Source of the DNA: Serratia nevei
GTDB taxonomy: Bacteria; Pseudomonadota; Gammaproteobacteria; Enterobacterales; Enterobacteriaceae
NCBI RefSeq assembly: GCF_024160145.1
Contig: NZ_JAMYWQ010000003.1
Span: forward strand, 1 to 64,000
Length of the DNA stretch: 64,000 nt
Direction: 5' to 3'
Positions 59,494-64,000 of this stretch are shown here, in pieces; the stretch's first letter is position 1, and the number at the start of each line of letters is the position of its first letter. The translations under genes and the position numbers were made by a program. The notes under the pieces were generated by a model. It saw only the letters and a program-made list of their open reading frames with translations, ran no database searches and was not told the origin of the DNA.

Positions 59494-60081
59494 TTAGGAA
59501 GTCCAGGTCGCGTTGAACTCGACGCTGACGTCGCCGCTCCAGATACCTTCCGGCAGCGTGCTGAAATCCGTGACGGCAGTGGTGCCGTTTGACGTCGCGC
59601 CGATGATGCTGAAGGTGAACTGATCCTGCGCGCTGGTGCGGCCGGCCTGGTTGTAGGCGTTGGACAGGGCACTCAGATTGCCGCCCAAAATGCCGGCGGT
59701 GGTGTCGATCATGATGGTTTCAGCCGTTTTCCCGACCACCGCACCGTTATAGTTCACCCCAACTTCCAGCGTAGAACCGGAAGTATCCAACTGAGTCAGC
59801 GTATTGGAGACCAGTTTTGAGGTCAGTTTGAAAGCGGTGGCCGTGGTATCGCCTTCCACGGTGACGTCAAACAGGCCTTTCTGGCTGTTGAAACCTTTAA
59901 TGCCTTCGGCATAGTTGAAGGCCAGGCTGCCAATCGGCGTCACAACCAGTTTGCTGGTGGTGTCTTTCTTGGCGGTCGCAGACCAGGTTGCCAGCGCCTG
60001 AGCGGTAACGTCGGCAGCTTGAGCTGTGCTGACCGCTGCAAAGGCGGAAACGATCGCCAGGGCCAGTGTCATTTTCTTCAT
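59494..60081 (-). CDS. ecpA: ECP-type major fimbrial subunit EcpA
   Basis: Major pilin of the ECP/Mat fimbria, 195 residues, the same as E. coli EcpA (MatB). Signal peptide of 22 residues ([11 protein letters not shown]) precedes [38 protein letters not shown], which matches the family. No Cys, as usual for alpha-class pilins. It ends VEFNATWTS. First gene of ecpABCDE, preceded by a 421-bp regulatory region and two regulator genes. Other Enterobacterales use this pilus for adherence and biofilm. Confidence 0.95.
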   Translation of the reverse strand: MKKMTLALAIVSAFAAVSTAQAADVTAQALATWSATAKKDTTSKLVVTPIGSLAFNYAEGIKGFNSQKGLFDVTVEGDTTATAFKLTSKLVSNTLTQLDTSGSTLEVGVNYNGAVVGKTAETIMIDTTAGILGGNLSALSNAYNQAGRTSAQDQFTFSIIGATSNGTTAVTDFSTLPEGIWSGDVSVEFNATWTS

Positions 60082-60502
60082 GGTATAACTCCCTTCAATG
60101 TTGAATATGTTTTCTTTCGTCCATTCTCAGCCAGCCGTTTGCATCACTGCGTTTAGCCAGTCTGCTTGACGCCACAAGAATATCCCCGACCGATCAAAAA
60201 AGAATCATTAACTATTAAAGTTCAAATATTTAGATTTAAATCCCGCAATTAATGTTTTAACCCTCATCAATCACATTAAAAAGCGGATTAAGCCTTTGAT
60301 GAAAGCACAATCACATTGTGGTTTACCCCCTGCAAGGCGGGTATTGTTTAACCACAAATATGCTCTGTTCGCCCTTCCCTTGCCGGTGCAAAATTTCAGC
60401 GCCGGCGTTGTTCGGTGAGGGGGAGGATTGATTGGATTTACGCAGGGGGAAGCAGCCAATCCAGATCGGCCGCTGTAGAGAAAAGGGGCTTATCGCCACG
60501 TG
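60082..60502. promoter_or_regulatory. ecpA upstream regulatory region
   Basis: A 421-bp AT-rich gap. AATCACATT occurs twice, at 60269-60277 and 60309-60317, 40 bp apart, the second inside the dyad CACAA-N5-TTGTG (60306-60320). They are candidate regulator sites. The EcpR box pair known from E. coli (TTCCT-N17-TTCCT) was not found. No credible gene is present. Confidence 0.5.
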
Positions 60503-61132
60503 TCAGGAAGGATATCGGGTTCTCAGGGTAAGAATAAGCCGCATAAAACCGGCCTGATTGAGGCCCAGTTTTCGCATGATATTCAGTTTATGAGAGCTGA
60601 TGGTTTTGTAACTTCGCCGGGTCACGTTGGCGATGCTTCGTGGAGATGCGCCGGCAACCATCATGGCCAAAACTCGCCATTCACTGTCAGATAACGCGGC
60701 CGCCGAATGCACCAACCGGGCGCGAATACGCGGGGAACGATAGCCGGAGAACTCACCCGCAGCCGCAATGGCATCGCTCAGGCAATGCAAAGGATCATCC
60801 TTTGCCGCTATAGCTATGCGCGTATCCGTCGCCAACAACGCTAATATACCGGGATGTTCAACAGCGGTGAAAATCACCAAGGGAATTTCCGGCCAGACAT
60901 TTTTTGCCGTCAGCACGAACCGTAATACATCATACAAATATTCGTTCTGATGATATAACTCCATAATAAGCGCGCGAGGCTTTCCCTCTTTCAAGGCCCC
61001 CTCCAGCCCCCTCAGGGTATCGACAAAATAGCTGTCACGTGATCGGGTAACGAGAAAGGCTTCCATTCCTCTTCTCACTAAATAGCTGGGTTCAAAAAAT
61101 AGCAGCGCATCACCGAAATCGGCTTTAACCAT
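60503..61132 (-). CDS. LuxR-type regulator upstream of ecp
   Basis: A 209-residue regulator with a receiver-like N-terminal domain (1-130) and a LuxR/NarL helix-turn-helix (LSDSEWRVLAMMVAGASPRSIANVTRRSYKTISSHKLNIMRKLGL, about 149-193). The usual phospho-acceptor position in RALIMELYH is Glu58, not Asp, and the acidic pocket is also weak, so it probably works without phosphorylation. It holds the place of EcpR (MatA) but is not close in sequence. Likely regulator of ecpABCDE by position. Confidence 0.85.
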   Translation of the reverse strand: MVKADFGDALLFFEPSYLVRRGMEAFLVTRSRDSYFVDTLRGLEGALKEGKPRALIMELYHQNEYLYDVLRFVLTAKNVWPEIPLVIFTAVEHPGILALLATDTRIAIAAKDDPLHCLSDAIAAAGEFSGYRSPRIRARLVHSAAALSDSEWRVLAMMVAGASPRSIANVTRRSYKTISSHKLNIMRKLGLNQAGFMRLILTLRTRYPS

Positions 61133-61299
61133 ACATAATCACCATAATGAGGTAGAAAGCGGTAGAGAAAGAGAAATACCTCTCGATAAAAGCCACACGG
61201 CAACCCGCCAAATGAAAATCGAACGTTCTATTTCAATACTTTAATTTTTTGTCATATCCACTGTCCTTTCAATCGCGTTGGGCCAGCGGCTATCCATGG

Positions 61300-62139
61300 T
61301 CAATTAATAAACTCGGCATTGTCGCTTTCCAAACCTGAACAGATCTCCATTTTATGTTCACGCAAGATCTTGCAGCGCAGCAGGAATAAGCGGGAAATGC
61401 CGGAAATGTAAGCCCTGACCTGATTGCTGCGCACCACCAGCAAAAACTCATCGCCGCTGCATTCTCCCGTTTGGTGCGCGGCGTAAGCCAGAATATCCCG
61501 ATTCAGGCTGGCGTTGACCGTCGCCGAGGCATCAGGCAACGACATGAAAACCTTACAGTTGCCCGACTTTCCCAGGTAGCTCTCCTGCCGGGCCCCCGAG
61601 CCGCTGAAATAGGCCGTGACAGCAATAGCCATGAGGATCCCCCCCATGACCAACGCGCTGAACATCAGCCACCCACGGCGGGAATAACCAAGATGAGAAG
61701 AGGCCCCGTCGATGACGGTGTCGGACGCCGGATTGACCGCCGCATCGGGCGCAGATCCCGGCACAGCCGCGGCAGGCTCCGCGCCGTGAATATCTTCCGC
61801 GTCCTCATAAGACTCGATGGTAATCTCATCACGCAACATAAAACCCACTTTAGGGACCGTAACAATGACCTCATCCTCGACGCCAAGATTTTTAATCACC
61901 CGACGCAATTTGCTGACGCACTGATTAAGATTATTATTGCTGGACACCATGCCGTAATCGTCCCAGACCTTCTTGAATATCAGTTCACGCCCTACGGCCT
62001 CACCATGGTGGGCAATCAACAACAGCAACAACCGTTTGGAAGGACTGGATATGGATATGGGATCGTCAGAAAAATCTGTTGGGCTAAGGGTTCTGGTGTC
62101 TGCGTCAAAGAGAATATGGTTATTAAATCTATATTTCAT
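61300..62139 (-). CDS. membrane-bound winged-helix regulator (ToxR/CadC-like)
   Basis: A 279-residue protein with an OmpR-type winged helix at the N-terminus (residues 1-103: FNNHILFDADTRTLSP, SPSKRLLLLLIAHHGEAVGRELIFKKVWDDYGMVSSNNNLNQCVSKLRRVIKNLG, VPKVGFML), an Ala/Pro-rich linker, one membrane span (about 157-179, LMFSALVMGGILMAIAVTAYF) and a periplasmic domain of about 100 residues with four Cys. It has no receiver domain, so it senses a periplasmic signal directly. ATG at 62139 is used; a GTG three codons earlier is possible. It lies upstream of the LuxR-type gene and ecp. Confidence 0.85.
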   Translation of the reverse strand: MKYRFNNHILFDADTRTLSPTDFSDDPISISSPSKRLLLLLIAHHGEAVGRELIFKKVWDDYGMVSSNNNLNQCVSKLRRVIKNLGVEDEVIVTVPKVGFMLRDEITIESYEDAEDIHGAEPAAAVPGSAPDAAVNPASDTVIDGASSHLGYSRRGWLMFSALVMGGILMAIAVTAYFSGSGARQESYLGKSGNCKVFMSLPDASATVNASLNRDILAYAAHQTGECSGDEFLLVVRSNQVRAYISGISRLFLLRCKILREHKMEICSGLESDNAEFIN

Positions 62140-62667
62140 TTTATTCACATGTTTTCACTATAGCGATCATTTATAGTTTGGCGTCAAATGTTAATGAAAT
62201 ATTAAATAAATATTTAATCAGGTAATTCGCGAAAATACCCAAGCACAGGCAAGAAAAACCACTCAATTAACGCCACGAAATACGCTTTTTCACCTCACCA
62301 CCGTTTATATAGGATTTTTCTTGTAAACCATAACCAAAGGTTAACCAATCACCACATCCATTGATATATTGACGTGACAAAAACCACAAAGTTAGTTTTT
62401 TGTGTTGCAAATTATCAATTTTAAGGAAAATCATCTTAAAAAAAGACCGCAGAACTAAATTTTAATAAAAAAATAATAACACGTGAATGTTGAGCGTAAT
62501 CACAGACCGCAGTCCATCCGCATTAGCCCGATGAATTAACGCGCTTGCCGCGCCGCAAATGTTAAAATTCAGTTTCGGCCAAGGCGATGAGAAATAATAA
62601 TGAAAGGAAAAACTTACGAATGACGCCTGTCGCGTTTTCCGCAACGGGCGAAAACATTCGCGGTAGC
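62140..62667. other. 528-bp AT-rich intergenic region
   Basis: Strikingly AT-rich compared with the rest of the window. It contains AACC-AA-AGGTT (62330-62340) with repeated AACCA units around it, and CACAAA...TTTGTG (62385-62403). It should hold the promoter of the ToxR-like gene and the 3' end of the sensor-kinase message. It looks like an H-NS-type silencing target. No gene or terminator was identified. Confidence 0.4.
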
Positions 62668-64000
62668 TCATTGAACTGATGAAGGGAATATCAGGCTCAA
62701 GGTCAAGCAAGCAGATCCCTGGCCATCGGAACACTGCGCACGAACCTCACCGCCGTGCAGCGTCATGATGGCGCGCACGATAGACAGCCCCAGCCCACTG
62801 GCATGATTGCCGGCGCTGCGCGCGGGATCGGCGCGATAGAAGCGATCGAACAGCTTTTCCAGCTGTGCCGGCGCGATCGACGGCCCCTGATTGATAACCT
62901 GTACCCACCAGGCATCGGCGCGCCGTTCAGCCCGCAGGACGATCCGGCTGTTTTCGTCGGCATAACGCACTGCGTTAGCCACCAGGTTGCTCAACGCGCG
63001 CTGGAACAGCATCGCGTCCGCCTTCAGCGTCCCCTCTCCTTCGCAGCGCAGTGCGATACCGCGTTCTTCCGCCAGCCCCTCGAAGTAATCTGCCACCCGC
63101 CGCAGCTCCAGCGCCACATCCAGTCGACTGTAGTTCAACGCAGACTGCGCCTCGCCGGCGCGCGCCAGGAACAGGATGTTTTCCACCATGCGGGAAATGC
63201 GCTCCAGCTCATCCATATTGTTCGACAGCAGGGTTTCGTACTCCTCCACGCTACGGGGCTGGTAAAGCGCCACCTGGCACTGGCCCATCAACGCCCCCAC
63301 CGGGGTGCGGATCTCATGGGCCAGATCGGCGGAAAACTGCGTCAGCCGCTGATAGCCTTCATTCAACCGATCGAGCATCGCATTGAACGAACGGGTCAGC
63401 TGCTGCAACTCCTTCGGCGCCCCCTGCTCGCTGAGGCGTGTCGACAGCGTATTGGGCGCAATTTGCGCCGCCTGCGCCGCCATGCGCCATAACGGCTTCA
63501 ATCCCCGGCGCATGACCCCATACCCCAAAAGCGCAATCAGCAGGAAAGCCACCGCCACCGCCGCGACGATGCGCCGCAGGTAGCGCGCCAGCATCTTCTG
63601 TTCGTTGACCATCACGTGCGCGGCAGAGATCTGCAACAGGCTGCCGTCTTCCAGGCGCACCATCGCCGAAGCCGCGCGCAGCGGTACCCCCAGCGCCGTT
63701 TCCCCGCCGCGCACGGCGGCCAACGTCTGCGCCTGGCCGGCCGGCGTCGGCGCGATCGGCGGCAATGCCACCCCGGCCGGGTTCACGTTGATGAGCGGCT
63801 TTTGTCCTGGAACTTGGAAAATCAGCACGTCCTGTTCATTGCCCAGCATGTTTTCAAACAGGCCGTTATTGGCGGTAAGACGCGCCAAAGGAAAGCGCTG
63901 CCCCAGCAAATGGCGGAAATACTCCACGCGCCCGGTCACCTGCAGATCGCTGCGCAGCGTCATTTCCTGGCGCATGGCGCTATACAGATACCCGCCCGTC
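62668..64000 (-). CDS. heavy-metal-type sensor histidine kinase (5' end beyond the window)
   Basis: Inner-membrane sensor kinase of the CusS/SilS/CopS type, cut at its N-terminus; the frame is open to base 64000. Visible from the edge are periplasmic sequence, a span (AVAVAFLLIALLGYGVM), HAMP, phospho-His in FSADLAHEIRTPVGALMGQCQVAL, N-box RALSNLVANAVRYADENS, and the family's Asn-type G1 region INQGPSIAPAQLEKLFDRFYR (CusS kinases also lack the usual Asp there), with G2 ASGLGLSIVRAIM. Its response-regulator partner should lie beyond the right edge. Metal specificity is unknown. Confidence 0.88.
   Translation of the reverse strand, partial: TGGYLYSAMRQEMTLRSDLQVTGRVEYFRHLLGQRFPLARLTANNGLFENMLGNEQDVLIFQVPGQKPLINVNPAGVALPPIAPTPAGQAQTLAAVRGGETALGVPLRAASAMVRLEDGSLLQISAAHVMVNEQKMLARYLRRIVAAVAVAFLLIALLGYGVMRRGLKPLWRMAAQAAQIAPNTLSTRLSEQGAPKELQQLTRSFNAMLDRLNEGYQRLTQFSADLAHEIRTPVGALMGQCQVALYQPRSVEEYETLLSNNMDELERISRMVENILFLARAGEAQSALNYSRLDVALELRRVADYFEGLAEERGIALRCEGEGTLKADAMLFQRALSNLVANAVRYADENSRIVLRAERRADAWWVQVINQGPSIAPAQLEKLFDRFYRADPARSAGNHASGLGLSIVRAIMTLHGGEVRAQCSDGQGSACLTLSLIFPSSVQ

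Overview
The window is a GC-rich enterobacterial chromosome segment. Gene content and order point to Serratia, most likely S. marcescens or a close relative. Familiar E. coli blocks are present in recognisable order (mglBAC-galS-yeiB-folE, iaaA-gsiABCD, moeA-moeB, ybiT, cynR/cynTS, betIBA/betT). They are broken up by Serratia-style accessory genes: two chaperone-usher fimbrial loci, a ccdAB toxin-antitoxin pair and several regulators. No rRNA, tRNA, insertion sequence, prophage or CRISPR array was found.

Layout. 1-7.1 kb: galactose/methyl-galactoside uptake (mglBAC) with GalS and CRP control, a DUF418 membrane protein and folE. 7.4-11.6 kb: an MFS exporter divergent from a LysR regulator, then the glutathione-dependent formaldehyde pathway frmA-fghA. 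11.6-12.2 kb: chromosomal ccdAB. 12.2-18.5 kb: glutathione/peptide importer gsiABCD with isoaspartyl peptidase iaaA. 18.9-23.2 kb: a DUF924 protein, moeA-moeB and the ABC-F protein YbiT. 23.9-29.8 kb: an MHS-type transporter, a small membrane protein, the cyanate system cynR/cynT-cynS, a YjhX-like protein behind a structured leader, a truncated GNAT gene fused to a regulator tail, and a glutathione transferase. 30-34.1 kb: phoA with a Pho box, mqo and a SoxS/Rob-like regulator. 34.2-41 kb: a type 1-like fimbrial operon (fimA, chaperone, usher, adhesin) divergent from an EAL phosphodiesterase and a LuxR regulator. 41.2-49.2 kb: an FMN glutamate-synthase-like enzyme and the choline-to-betaine genes. 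49.3-53.9 kb: an oxidant-defence-like module (DUF417 protein, methionine-rich periplasmic peptide, YedY-like molybdoenzyme, b-type cytochrome) divergent from a two-component system. 53.9-62.1 kb: an ECP/Mat-type fimbrial operon ecpABCDE preceded by a LuxR-type and a ToxR/CadC-type regulator. 62.7-64 kb: a heavy-metal-type sensor kinase cut by the window end.

How the genes work together. MglB delivers galactosides to MglC/MglA under GalS and CRP. FrmA and FghA convert formaldehyde-glutathione adduct to formate and glutathione, and GsiABCD can import glutathione. MoeA/MoeB serve molybdenum cofactor synthesis, which the YedY-like enzyme at 50 kb would need. CynT and CynS degrade cyanate. BetT imports choline, and BetA and BetB oxidise it to glycine betaine under BetI.

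The most interesting parts are: the methionine-rich peptide/YedY-like/cytochrome b/two-component cassette, which resembles the hypochlorite-scavenging MrpX-YedY1-YedZ1 system known from Azospira; the roughly 120-nt structured leader that hides the ribosome-binding site of the YjhX-like gene; and the c-di-GMP phosphodiesterase-LuxR pair facing the fim operon across a repeat-rich intergenic region.
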